From Mangrovitalea sediminis (GTDB taxonomy: Bacteria > Pseudomonadota > Gammaproteobacteria > Pseudomonadales > Oleiphilaceae), in contig NZ_NTLB01000001.1 in the NCBI RefSeq assembly GCF_002514725.1, positions 682,001 through 746,000 of the forward strand: a stretch of DNA of 64,000 bases. The letters are read 5' to 3'. Under the pieces are notes generated by a model that ran no database searches, was not told where the DNA came from, and saw only the letters and a list, made by a program, of their open reading frames with translations. Position numbers and translations under genes: made by a program. Of the stretch, positions 50,257-59,542 are shown one piece after another. Within the stretch, counting starts at the first letter, position 1. The number at the start of each line of letters is the position of its first letter.

Positions 50257-50661
50257 TTGGCATAGCCAAGGATCATGGCATCCAAGGATGATAGCGAACC
50301 CTATCAGAACGGTCGACATCGGACGGGACGCCCGAAAAATACGCCATGGCCCATTTTGGTGCCTCACTGCGCGAGCACAGCCCTCTGACGCCTATCAATA
50401 ATGACGAAACCAATCATTTTTTAATCACTTCAAGCCATTAAACGTGACACCGTCCAAAACGACATCCGCCCTGCCAGAAACCCGCTTCTGATGCTGTAAA
50501 AACAGGGCGCCGGAGGTTCCCTAAATCCAATTTTGTTGTTGATACAGATCAACCCAAGATCGCCGTCAACTCGTCACCATGATGTGACAGCTTTCTGTAC
50601 GGGCCCACATCGGCCTGGTCGCTGCAGCCTCAATCTGTGACCTCTTACTGGGAGAGAACCC
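50257..50661. other. Divergent intergenic region upstream of the surface-protein gene
   Basis: 405 bp between the methyltransferase and the CSLREA-domain gene. The AT-rich middle (near 50400-50440) may hold the promoter of the minus-strand genes. The notable element is the FNR/Anr box at 50539-50552, listed separately. A GTCAC-N6-GTGAC inverted repeat (50574-50589) lies just after it. Confidence 0.5.
50539..50552. promoter_or_regulatory. Perfect FNR/Anr box
   Basis: TTGAT-ACAG-ATCAA matches the TTGATNNNNATCAA consensus at all ten fixed positions. A CATGAT -10-like hexamer at 50578-50583 would put the box centre near -44, close to the class II activation position. The start codon of the surface protein is 110 bp downstream. 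The box could also act on the divergent methyltransferase. Confidence 0.7.
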
Positions 50662-53214
50662 ATGAAACTAATATCAAGGGCGCATGTATTGGTGGCAGCT
50701 ATCGGCGCTGCCTGTCTGAGCGCTCCGGCATGGGCGTCGGACTCGGACTTTTCAAACGGAATCACGGTCGACAGTACTGCAGATGCACCTGACGCCAACG
50801 TCGGGGACGGTATCTGCGCCGACAGCCAGGGACGCTGCACGCTGCGGGCAGCCATTCAGGAAGCCAATGCACACGCCGGCGAGGATACCGTCGACCTGTC
50901 GCAGATCAACGACCCGAACAACCCCATTATCCTGACCATCAATGGTACGGACGAAACCTGGCAGACGACGGGTTCGGCCACGACACCTTTCGAAGCCATA
51001 GACACACCTGACGCTTCAAAAGGCGATCTCGACATTACCGACTCCATCAGGATTGTCGGTGCCGGCAGCAGCAAGACCATTATCGAGTGGTCGGCAGCCT
51101 CACGGACCGACGGCGACCCATCCACGGGGGACCGCGTCTTCCAGGCTCAGGCACTGACCGGCAACATCACTGTGTATATTTCCGGCCTGACCATCATGAA
51201 CGGCAGCGTCGGCATTCCCAACTCCACAGACCCAGCCAACCCCTATAACCTCCAGGTCAATGGCGACGGCAGTATCTGGCAGTTCAAGCGCTTCGGCGGA
51301 GCTATCACCTTCGGTAAGGGCGATGCCGTATCGCTCTATACCGCGACGGCACACGGCGGCTCGGGCGGCTCGGGCGGTAATGGTGGTAACGGTGGTTCTT
51401 CGGGCGGTGAAAGCGCCTACACCATCGACAGCGCCACGCTCAACGATGTGGTTTTGGCGGACAATAGCTCCGGTTCCGATGGCGGCGGCCTTTATAACAC
51501 TGCCCCGATCACCATCGAAAGCTCGGTCATGTGGGGCAATACCGCCGGTGCCAACGGCGGTGCCATTTACAACGACGGCGCCATGACCCTGACGGACTCC
51601 TCCATCGGCACCTTGACCACCAATACCAGTTCCACCGCCAACACGGCGGAAAATGGCGGAGGCCTGTTCGACACCGGCTCACACACCTCGACGATCCTCC
51701 GCACAGCCATGAATGGCAACACGGCCACCGGCGGCGGCGCCATCGCGGCCCGCAGCCTGGTCCAAGTCGACATTACCAACTCGACCTTCAACGGCAATAC
51801 CGGGAGCGATGTAGGTGGCGGCATTACCACCAACGGCACCGTGAACCTACTGAATTCCACCGTGACCGATAACAAGTCCGGCAGCGATTCGGCCAACGGC
51901 GGCGCTGGCCTGAACAGCTTCGGCAGCGGCACTTTCCAACTCAAGAACACGCTACTGTCCAATAACCAAAGCGCCGACGCGACCGCCAACTGCGGCTGTA
52001 CGGGTGGCGAATGCACCTCCAGCCACCAATTTTCCTCCCTCGGCCATAACCTGGAGGACGCCAACACCTGCTCGCTGAACGCCACAGGCGATCTACCGAA
52101 CACGGCGCCCCAGTTGAAGGCGCTCGCCAACAATGGCGGACTCAGCGATACCCGGGCACTACCCTCGATCCAAGCCGGGGATAGCGTCACCAGCCCGGCT
52201 ATCGATGCGGCCAACGACAGCGGCTGCCCGAATAACGACCAACGCCAGTCCCTGCGCCCTGCGGACGGCAACCTCGACGGTATTGTCCACTGCGATATCG
52301 GCGCCTATGAAACCTATATCGTTACCGCCGACCTGCAGATCAAGGATCTCGTCGCACCGGACCAAGTAGCAAAAAATGCAACGACCGCCGTGACGATCAC
52401 CCTGCTCAACGGCGACACAACACAAAGTGCCACTGGCGTCACTTTGACGACCGATGCCCTGCCCGCAGACGTCACGATCAACAGTGCCACCTACACCGTC
52501 GGTAGCAGTACCACGGCCAACGCCTGTTCGATCAGCAGCCAGACCGTGACCTGCTCAATCGGCACCCTGACCGCCAGCCAAACCGCGCAGGTTTCGCTCA
52601 GCCTGACACCCACGGCCGTGGGCACACGCACCTTGACCGCGCACGTAAGCGCCAGCGCACCTGCCGACGCCAACCTTACCAACAACACAGCCAGTGCGAC
52701 CATCAGCGTCATCGGTAGTTCGGACCTGGCCCTGAGCGGCGCCATCAGCAATCCGCCGCTCTATGTCTTCCATGAGGCCATCGGCCAGTTCACCATCCTC
52801 AACAAAGGTCCCAATGCGGCCACCTCCCCGCGTTTTGCCGGAACCGTGTCGGGCGATGTCACCTTGAAGTCGATATCCAGCTCTCAGGGTAGCTGCCGTA
52901 TCGCCGATGACGGCTACGTCTGCGATCTGAATACGCTGGCCGTCGGCGCTTCGGCTGTCATCAACGTCAGCGTGACCGTTAACAGGGCGACCACACTGAC
53001 CTTCCAGGCACAGGCACTGGCAGAACCGGAGACCGATCCTGACGCCACCAACAACAGCGCTACCGTCACAGCAAGTGTGACAGAAGGGGATAATGGGGGG
53101 GGCGGTTGCAGTTTCGATCCGAAGTCGCCCTTCGATCCGACGATGCCGGCACTGCTCCTTCTCGGCATCGGAGGCCTGATTCTGCGCAGGAACACCCCGC
53201 ACCGCCCCAAATAA
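50662..53214 (+). CDS. CSLREA/beta-helix surface protein with Cys-type C-terminal sorting signal
   Basis: An 850-aa exported protein. A Sec signal ends APAWA (cleavage after 25). A CSLREA-like domain follows (34-70, with CTLRAA at 59-64), then a right-handed beta-helix rich in GGG/NNT turns (about 75-520) with a Gly/Ser insertion near 232-251. Two DUF11-like immunoglobulin repeats cover about 553-800. The C-terminus is a sorting signal: GGGG then Cys816, SFDPKSPFDPTMP, a hydrophobic helix and a basic end (RRN). This looks like the JDVT-CTERM class as I remember it: Cys for modification, helix cut by a dedicated intramembrane protease. That protease is encoded next door. GGGAGAG precedes the ATG. 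An FNR box lies upstream. Confidence 0.88.
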   Translation: MKLISRAHVLVAAIGAACLSAPAWASDSDFSNGITVDSTADAPDANVGDGICADSQGRCTLRAAIQEANAHAGEDTVDLSQINDPNNPIILTINGTDETWQTTGSATTPFEAIDTPDASKGDLDITDSIRIVGAGSSKTIIEWSAASRTDGDPSTGDRVFQAQALTGNITVYISGLTIMNGSVGIPNSTDPANPYNLQVNGDGSIWQFKRFGGAITFGKGDAVSLYTATAHGGSGGSGGNGGNGGSSGGESAYTIDSATLNDVVLADNSSGSDGGGLYNTAPITIESSVMWGNTAGANGGAIYNDGAMTLTDSSIGTLTTNTSSTANTAENGGGLFDTGSHTSTILRTAMNGNTATGGGAIAARSLVQVDITNSTFNGNTGSDVGGGITTNGTVNLLNSTVTDNKSGSDSANGGAGLNSFGSGTFQLKNTLLSNNQSADATANCGCTGGECTSSHQFSSLGHNLEDANTCSLNATGDLPNTAPQLKALANNGGLSDTRALPSIQAGDSVTSPAIDAANDSGCPNNDQRQSLRPADGNLDGIVHCDIGAYETYIVTADLQIKDLVAPDQVAKNATTAVTITLLNGDTTQSATGVTLTTDALPADVTINSATYTVGSSTTANACSISSQTVTCSIGTLTASQTAQVSLSLTPTAVGTRTLTAHVSASAPADANLTNNTASATISVIGSSDLALSGAISNPPLYVFHEAIGQFTILNKGPNAATSPRFAGTVSGDVTLKSISSSQGSCRIADDGYVCDLNTLAVGASAVINVSVTVNRATTLTFQAQALAEPETDPDATNNSATVTASVTEGDNGGGGCSFDPKSPFDPTMPALLLLGIGGLILRRNTPHRPK

Positions 53215-53226
53215 CGGGAGGTAAAG

Positions 53227-53248
53227 GCGAGCCCCTTTCGGGGCTCGC
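53227..53248 (+). other. 9-bp stem-loop between surface-protein and protease genes
   Basis: GCGAGCCCC / GGGGCTCGC around TTTC, 12 bp after the surface-protein stop, with no T tract. It could attenuate transcription so that the protease is made in smaller amounts than its substrate, or protect the upstream mRNA end. Confidence 0.55.
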
Positions 53249-53311
53249 TGACCTCTCCGGAGACAACCATCCCAACACGGAAGTGACGGACTATGGCGGA
53301 ACCAAAACCTG

Positions 53312-53788
53312 ATGAATGGACTGTGCTTATTAAGATCTTGCGGCCTGGGTGTTACCGCGGGATTTTTGAGGGATGGGCACCTTTGGGCATTGCTCCTCGC
53401 TGGCGCCCTGCTGGCATTAGCGGCAGGGAATGCCTATCCGGCCCTCTTCCCCGCCGTGCCCGCAGCCGGAGCCTGGCTGGTCGGTCTGGCACTCTGGCAA
53501 CCGCTCACCGAGGAAATCGTTTTCCGGGGAATCCTGCAAAATGCCCTCGGCGACATGACCCGGCACAAAGGCTGGCACAAGCTGACCACAGCCAACCTGA
53601 TACAGGCGCTGGCGTTCGCCCTGAGCCACACAATACACCATCCACCTGCCTGGGCCCTCGCGATGATGCCAACGGGTTTGGTATTCGGTTACCTAAGGGA
53701 GCGACACCAGCATATCGGTGGAGCCTTCCTCACGCATGCGACTTGGAACCTGGCTTATTTTTGGGCGGTACCAACCCTTCTCACCTAG
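53312..53788 (+). CDS. CPBP glutamic-type intramembrane protease (putative C-terminal sortase)
   Basis: A 158-aa membrane protease with about five hydrophobic segments. The three CPBP motifs are intact: E67-E68-x-x-x-R72 in PLTEEIVFRGIL, FxxxH in FALSH106, and HxxxN in H142-A-T-W-N146. Ordinary CPBP proteins are 200-300 aa; this one is short, as are the dedicated C-terminal-signal proteases. It follows the sorting-signal protein by 97 bp on the same strand, so I infer that it cleaves that protein's tail. From memory, the JDVT-CTERM protease is named MrtJ; I do not assign the symbol without a search. No strong ribosome site is visible before the ATG. Confidence 0.82.
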   Translation: MNGLCLLRSCGLGVTAGFLRDGHLWALLLAGALLALAAGNAYPALFPAVPAAGAWLVGLALWQPLTEEIVFRGILQNALGDMTRHKGWHKLTTANLIQALAFALSHTIHHPPAWALAMMPTGLVFGYLRERHQHIGGAFLTHATWNLAYFWAVPTLLT

Positions 53789-54015
53789 CGAGCTACCTGC
53801 CGGCACGTATTCACCGGACACGCCTTCGGAAACTGCTTATCCCACCGTCCCCCGGACCCCGAACAAATTGACCCAAAACAACTTTAGACATTGACGAAAG
53901 AAATATGATCAATGGAGTAGAGATGAAAGCCGTTGTAACCCGTGGGTTGAATTCATGACATAGCCGTCCTGAACCCTGGGTCCCGTCGTTCCAGAGACTC
54001 ATTGAGGATATCGTT

Positions 54016-54540
<525 letters not shown>

Positions 54541-54553
54541 TCTTCTCGACAAT

Positions 54554-54595
54554 GGATTCGGAACCCATTGGTGAACACCAAGCGGTTCCGGATCC
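54554..54595. terminator. Large cruciform-like hairpin between convergent genes
   Basis: Outer arms GGATTCGGAACC and GGTTCCGGATCC (12 bp, one G-T pair) flank an inner perfect TTGGTG-AA-CACCAA stem. It sits exactly between the repeat protein and the HlyD-type gene, with only a weak T-rich tail (TATTT) on the plus strand. A bidirectional terminator is the likely role. Confidence 0.6.
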
Positions 54596-54596
54596 G

Positions 54597-55790
54597 CTAT
54601 TTCCACTGCACCCGCGTTCCCGATGCCAGATCACCATCGGGATGACGAACCACTTGCTCACCGGCCTTAAGTCCTGATAGCACTTCAGCCATAAAGCCGT
54701 CATCGTGCCCCAAGGTAACCTGGCGCTCTACAGCGCGCCCCTGATCGATCACGAAGACCGCGCGACCCTTTGAGGTTTCGAAGGTGGCCGACAAGGGCAC
54801 CTGCAACACCTTTTCCGATGACCAAAGTACAAATACCGTGTCCATACGATAAGCGTCCCCAAGGTTACGCCATTCATCGCGAGGACTGGTAATAGCCACC
54901 ACCACGCGAACCCGCTGTTCCTCGACACCCAACGCTGAGACCTTGGTGAACCCCTGGGGCTCGACGAGGCTGACCACGCCTTTCAGGGTGCGGCCGCCCC
55001 ACCCTTCAAGCTCGACAGGGATACCGGGGTGCAGCTTGACCGCATCGAAGCTCAGCACATCGGAGATAACCTCCAAGGCCGCAGGGTCGCCCACTTCCAG
55101 CAATGACTCCCCCGCGCTGACAACGCCTTCGCTCTCGCGAACCAGCTTCAGGACGACACCATTGACGGGAGATTGAATCGGCACCAACTCGTTGAGATCG
55201 GCCTGGGGCGTGTCGGCGGCAGAGTAGGCAAGCTGGGTACGTGCAGCATCCACCTCGTGACGGGCCACGTCGGCATTGAAATGGGCGGAACGCAATCCAG
55301 CGGCAGCCCGTTGATCCTCTGCCCGAGCCTGCTGCAGCTGGTCTTGCGACACGAAATGGGTATGGCTGAGCTTTTCGAGGCGCGCATAGTTTGCCGCCGC
55401 CTGCTCGGCGCTGGCACGAGCGGCAGTAACCTGCTCGGCCGCACCTTTCAGGGCTGCCTCTGCAGCGGCGATGCGCGCCCGCGACTCGGCCCTTGAACGT
55501 GCATCGAGCACCTGTGAACGCAAGGGCTCCAGGTCGGTAAGGCGCTCCCCTGCCTTTACCGGGTCACCCACATTAAGATTGATCCGCCGAAGGTAACCCG
55601 CCACCGGCGCTGAAATCACATACCGATCCTTGACCCGGGTCTTACCTTCTTCCCGGATGGTGACCTTGAGCGGACCGGTCGCCACGGTCGCCACCTCGAC
55701 CCAGACCGGCTGCGGCCGGAGGGTGAAAAAGACGGCCACCACAACCAATAGCCCCATCCCGCCCCAGAACAGCCATCGTCCCCATCGCAT
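54597..55790 (-). CDS. HlyD-type periplasmic adaptor of an ABC efflux system
   Basis: A 397-aa membrane-fusion protein. One N-terminal membrane helix (about 9-27) precedes the lipoyl half-motif (VISAPVAGYLRRINLNVGDPV) quoted as VISAPVAGYLRRI, then an alpha-helical hairpin (about 95-200, Ala/Gln-rich). The second lipoyl half (IQSPVNGVVLKLV) and beta-barrel domains follow. GGGAGG lies 7 nt before the ATG at 55790; a GTG at 55811 would overlap the permease gene end. It is third in the ATPase-permease-adaptor operon and would link to a TolC-type channel not encoded here. Confidence 0.9.
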   Translation of the reverse strand: MRWGRWLFWGGMGLLVVVAVFFTLRPQPVWVEVATVATGPLKVTIREEGKTRVKDRYVISAPVAGYLRRINLNVGDPVKAGERLTDLEPLRSQVLDARSRAESRARIAAAEAALKGAAEQVTAARASAEQAAANYARLEKLSHTHFVSQDQLQQARAEDQRAAAGLRSAHFNADVARHEVDAARTQLAYSAADTPQADLNELVPIQSPVNGVVLKLVRESEGVVSAGESLLEVGDPAALEVISDVLSFDAVKLHPGIPVELEGWGGRTLKGVVSLVEPQGFTKVSALGVEEQRVRVVVAITSPRDEWRNLGDAYRMDTVFVLWSSEKVLQVPLSATFETSKGRAVFVIDQGRAVERQVTLGHDDGFMAEVLSGLKAGEQVVRHPDGDLASGTRVQWK

Positions 55791-55803
55791 GCTGCAGCCT
55801 CCC

Positions 55804-58167
55804 TCATTCACGCGTTTTCAAAACGGCCACCAGATCCAGGCGCCGCAAACGTCGCCAGACCACCCATCCAGACAATAATGCCGAGCCCATCACCACCGAC
55901 GCCGACAGGGCATAGGTATGCACCGTCAGCACCAGCGGGATGCGATACAGCTCCGTGCTCAGTCCCACCACCAATCCGGAAGCCAGCGCCCACCCCACCA
56001 GCCAGCCACAGGGAATCCCCAGCAACATCAACACAGCAACCTCGCCCAACAGGATATGCGCCACTTCCCGATGGGTATATCCCAACACCCTCAAACTGGC
56101 CAGCTCGCGGCCACGCTCCGCCAACGAGATCCGCACCGTGTTATAGATCACCCCAAAGGCAATCACACCCCCAAGAAGACTGTTGAAAAAGGTGAAAGTG
56201 AGAAACGTCTTGGCCAGGGTCTGGAAGAAACTGTCGAGCATGGCCTGTCGCAGGTTGAGCGCCAGGACCTTGGGGCGATCCCGAAGCGAACGGTACACCA
56301 CTTCGGCCTGGGCGGGATCGATATTGAGTAAGGCCTGATTGATCAGCGGCCCATCACCGAGCAGCCGGTTCAGCGCATGCAGGCGCATATAGGCCTGCAC
56401 GCCAAGAAATTCCCGGGTTACGCCGGCAACCCTCGCCTCAACAACCTTTCCCGTTCCGTCGAGAATACGGATGGAAAGCCGATCCCCAACACCCACATGA
56501 AGTTTGCGCGCCAGATAGTCGGTCAGCAGCAGCCCGCCCGGTGGCAACGCGACAGGCTGCAAACGCTCGTCGATCACAGACTGCAAACGGGCACCGACCG
56601 GGATGCCGGTAATCGCCGTACGCCAGTGGGACTGGGCATGGTGCAGTTCGACGGGCACCGTACGGCGCCCCTCCGCATACCGGATGCCGGGCTCCCGCAC
56701 CAGGTCGTCCAGCGTAGAGGCCTTGATCGGCTCACTGAAACTAACCCCCAGGTCCTGCTGCTGCACCTTGGCGAACTGGGTATGCACGATGAACATCACC
56801 GAGTCGAACTGGAAATTGCCGACCACGATGATGCCTGTCGCCAGGGCCATGCCAAGCACCGAAAACAGGGTGCGCCCGGGCCGGCGGTCCAGTTGGCGCA
56901 GAATCATCTTGCTCGGTGCGGAGAACCAGCGGCCGCCCCCCAGACGATCCAGCAGGGTCTGATGAAAGCGGACCGGCCCCTCCGGGCGCATGGCTTCAGC
57001 CGGTGCCAGACGGGTGGCCCGCCGGATGGCACCGAACGCGCCCAGCCAGGCAAACACCAGGACCGTCACAGCAATCAGCAGCAGCCAGCCCGGGTGCAGG
57101 CTGAACAGCAGATCGGGAAACCTGTAGAAGCGGCGGTACATCACCCCCAGTGCCCGGCCCAGCCAAAGCCCGGTTACCGTACCCAGCAATAGACCCGCAC
57201 CCGCGATCACCATCACCAGCTTGGTGTAGTGCCAGCCGATAGCCCGGTTGGAATAGCCGAACGCTTTCAACACGGCGATGATATCCCGCTGGGTACTGAT
57301 CAGGCGTCCGACCACCACGTTCAGCAGGAACATGGCCACACTCATGAAGATCAGCGGAAACAGGGTCGCCATGATCTTGAGCTGACTTAACTCGTCGCTC
57401 AGGAAACGGTGGGAAAACTGATCGTCGCGACTGTAGGCGCCGCTCCCGCCATAGGGCTCCAGCAGGACATCCAGACGCGATATCAACGTCTTGATCGAGG
57501 CTCCGGATGTCGTTCGCAGCACCAAACTGTTGAAGGCGCCGTCCATGTCCATTGCCGCTGCCAGTGCTTTTTCCGGCATCCAGAAAATGCCGTAGCGTTG
57601 ATAGTCGGGCAGCATGGCGCCGGGCGGAATCACATAGATGAACTCCGGCGATTCCACGATCCCCACAATCCGCAGGGTCTGTCGGCGACCGTTGATAATG
57701 GCATCGAAATGATCATCGAGTTTCAGGTGATGGGCCTCGGCAAAGCTGCCGATCACCGCCACCTCGTTACTACGCCGGGCATCCGGCAAACGCCCCCGTT
57801 GCAGATAGAGCCGGTTCACCGCCGGCTGACCGCTGGCCGGCAGCGACAGAAAACGCGCGGAAATCGGCTCGTCAAAACCCTGCAGCACCAGGTTCGCATG
57901 TGCTTCGATACGCGGCTCGAGACGCAACACCCCCGGCACGGCCCGCAGCCGCGGTACCAGTTGCAGCGGGGCTCGTTTCAGATTCACGAAGACATCGGCA
58001 AACTGGTTTCGCGCGTAGTAATCGGCACGGGTCGCCTGCATGGAGAAGTAGTTGACCAGCGACATGAGACAGACGGCCACCCCACCCCCAATCACCAGTG
58101 CAATCGCCAGCACCTGTCCCCGCAGATGCCAGAGTTCCCGTCGCAGCTTGGCGTTGAGTGCCGACAT
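55804..58167 (-). CDS. ABC transporter permease, FtsX/MacB-like with duplicated domain
   Basis: A 787-aa inner-membrane protein. A transmembrane helix (about 17-37) leads to a periplasmic MacB-type domain. A first FtsX block of three helices (about 265-400) is followed by a second similar half (fourth helix about 425-450, second periplasmic domain, last FtsX block about 655-780). The doubled build suggests that one polypeptide gives the whole permease, unlike MacB dimers. It starts 3 bp after the ATPase gene, so the two are coupled. Substrate may be lipid, lipoprotein or peptide; sequence does not say. Confidence 0.9.
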   Translation of the reverse strand: MSALNAKLRRELWHLRGQVLAIALVIGGGVAVCLMSLVNYFSMQATRADYYARNQFADVFVNLKRAPLQLVPRLRAVPGVLRLEPRIEAHANLVLQGFDEPISARFLSLPASGQPAVNRLYLQRGRLPDARRSNEVAVIGSFAEAHHLKLDDHFDAIINGRRQTLRIVGIVESPEFIYVIPPGAMLPDYQRYGIFWMPEKALAAAMDMDGAFNSLVLRTTSGASIKTLISRLDVLLEPYGGSGAYSRDDQFSHRFLSDELSQLKIMATLFPLIFMSVAMFLLNVVVGRLISTQRDIIAVLKAFGYSNRAIGWHYTKLVMVIAGAGLLLGTVTGLWLGRALGVMYRRFYRFPDLLFSLHPGWLLLIAVTVLVFAWLGAFGAIRRATRLAPAEAMRPEGPVRFHQTLLDRLGGGRWFSAPSKMILRQLDRRPGRTLFSVLGMALATGIIVVGNFQFDSVMFIVHTQFAKVQQQDLGVSFSEPIKASTLDDLVREPGIRYAEGRRTVPVELHHAQSHWRTAITGIPVGARLQSVIDERLQPVALPPGGLLLTDYLARKLHVGVGDRLSIRILDGTGKVVEARVAGVTREFLGVQAYMRLHALNRLLGDGPLINQALLNIDPAQAEVVYRSLRDRPKVLALNLRQAMLDSFFQTLAKTFLTFTFFNSLLGGVIAFGVIYNTVRISLAERGRELASLRVLGYTHREVAHILLGEVAVLMLLGIPCGWLVGWALASGLVVGLSTELYRIPLVLTVHTYALSASVVMGSALLSGWVVWRRLRRLDLVAVLKTRE

Positions 58168-58170
58168 GAC

Positions 58171-58881
58171 TTACCAGCTCAGGCTTTCCGGGGAGCGGCG
58201 ACTTTCGACCCGTCGCTCTCCAGAGACCCGTCCATCGGACAAGGTGATGACCCGATCCGCCATCTCGGCGATCACCGCGTTGTGAGTAATGATTGCGGTC
58301 GTCGTCCCCGTTTCACGATTGACGCGCTCCAGGGCGGAAAGCACAAGCACACCGGTCTGCGAGTCCAGGGCGCCGGTCGGCTCGTCGCAGAGCAGGACCT
58401 GCGGGCGCTTGGCAATGGCCCTGGCGATCGCCACCCGTTGCTGTTCACCACCGGAAAGCTGGGCCGGAAAATGGTCCAGGCGCGCTTCAAGGCCGACCAG
58501 CGCCAACGCCTCTTCCGGGGTCATGGGTTGTTCGGCGATCTCGGTAACCGCCGCCACATTTTCCCGGGCCGTCAGGCTGGGGATGAGATTGTAGAACTGA
58601 AAAACAAACCCCACGTGGTAGCGGCGGTAATGGGTCAACTCACGCTCCGACGCCCGAGTCAGGTCCATATCCCGATAGAACACCTGCCCGCCGGTGGCGG
58701 TATCCAGTCCTCCCAGGATATTGAGCAGCGTCGACTTGCCAGATCCGGAAGCCCCCAGCATGACCAGCAGTTCACCTTCGTACAGGTCCAGGTCCACCCC
58801 CCTCAACGCCTCGACCTTGACCTCGCCCAAGTCGTAAACCTTGGTCAGGTCTCTTGTCCGAAATACCCAGCCCTGCCCCAT
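58171..58881 (-). CDS. ABC transporter ATP-binding protein (MacB/LolD-like)
   Basis: A 236-aa ATPase. Walker A is GASGSGKST (about 38-46), the signature [14 protein letters not shown], Walker [13 protein letters not shown] and the switch His in IITHN. The typeVII (MacB/LolD/DevA) pattern [15 protein letters not shown] is present in the form [14 protein letters not shown]. The ATG at 58881 fits the family start; the frame is open to 58923. It leads the operon ATPase-permease-adaptor. Confidence 0.94.
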   Translation of the reverse strand: MGQGWVFRTRDLTKVYDLGEVKVEALRGVDLDLYEGELLVMLGASGSGKSTLLNILGGLDTATGGQVFYRDMDLTRASERELTHYRRYHVGFVFQFYNLIPSLTARENVAAVTEIAEQPMTPEEALALVGLEARLDHFPAQLSGGEQQRVAIARAIAKRPQVLLCDEPTGALDSQTGVLVLSALERVNRETGTTTAIITHNAVIAEMADRVITLSDGRVSGERRVESRRSPESLSW

Positions 58882-59187
58882 CGTTAAGCCCTTTGCGGAT
58901 TCCGTCTCATTCTGGCATGGCACCTGGCGCCAGACACTGCCTCAAGTCAAAGTGGCGCGGAGAACACCCCGGACCATTGCCCGATCAGGCTCGTGGCGTT
59001 ATGCTAGCGGCTGCATCAAGAGAAGGACTGACCTCCTCACCAACCTGCCGCTCCCGGGTAAGGTGGTGCCCCGGATGAACCTGCCGGGGGATGTGGCCGG
59101 ATCGGCAATCCCACAGGAAGATCCCGCCTTTGGCGTCATTGACGCTACTCTGTCAGTCCTCCAAGCAATTTATACTGGAGGATACCC
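58882..59187. other. Divergent intergenic region with a sigma-70-like promoter
   Basis: 306 bp. On the plus strand TTGCCC (58977-58982), 17 bp, TATGCT (59000-59005) is a fair promoter for the 59188 gene, giving a leader of about 180 bp. I see no palindromic operator or gene in the rest. Confidence 0.45.
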
Positions 59188-59538
59188 ATGTTCGAAGAAG
59201 CCTGGATTTTTGCCGCCTCGGCACGTCGCCAGTCGGAGCCACCCGCCCGCTCGGTACAGGGCCGGATACAGCATTGCGAGGCCGACTGTCCACTCTATTA
59301 CTGGAGCTGCGAGGGCCGCATTCGCGGTAAAGGATCGCTGCTGTTCCTGTATATCGAATACCGTGACGCCTCGGGGGCCGCCCGCTATACCCGCATGCAA
59401 TTCCGTGATTCTGCGTCCCTGCATGTTTTTATCCAGAGCCATTTGCCCTACTGGCCGCTCCCCGGACTCGATGCGGACCAAACCCGGACCCGACCGCTCG
59501 GCCGGGCAACCGACGAGCAGCGGGCAACGGCCGCCTGA
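59188..59538 (+). CDS. Small hypothetical protein
   Basis: A 116-aa soluble protein with GGAGG correctly placed before its ATG. It contains Cys31 and Cys35 region (QHCEADCPLYYWSCEG, three Cys in all) and a beta-rich middle (LLFLYIEYRD, RYTRMQFRD). The C-terminal third is polar. No family recognised. It converges on the penicillin acylase gene with only 4 bp between stops. Confidence 0.72.
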   Translation: MFEEAWIFAASARRQSEPPARSVQGRIQHCEADCPLYYWSCEGRIRGKGSLLFLYIEYRDASGAARYTRMQFRDSASLHVFIQSHLPYWPLPGLDADQTRTRPLGRATDEQRATAA

Positions 59539-59542
59539 CACC

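Noticed and set aside
53885-53915. Possible FNR-like or sigma-70 site before the repeat-protein gene (TTGACG ... TATGAT, ATCAA)
   Set aside because: The halves are too far apart for an FNR box, and the -35/-10 spacing is 7 bp. I could not build a credible promoter from it.
59139-59176. TTGACG and TATACT upstream of the 59188 gene
   Set aside because: The spacer is 26 bp, and TATACT is so close to the ATG that the ribosome site would not be transcribed.
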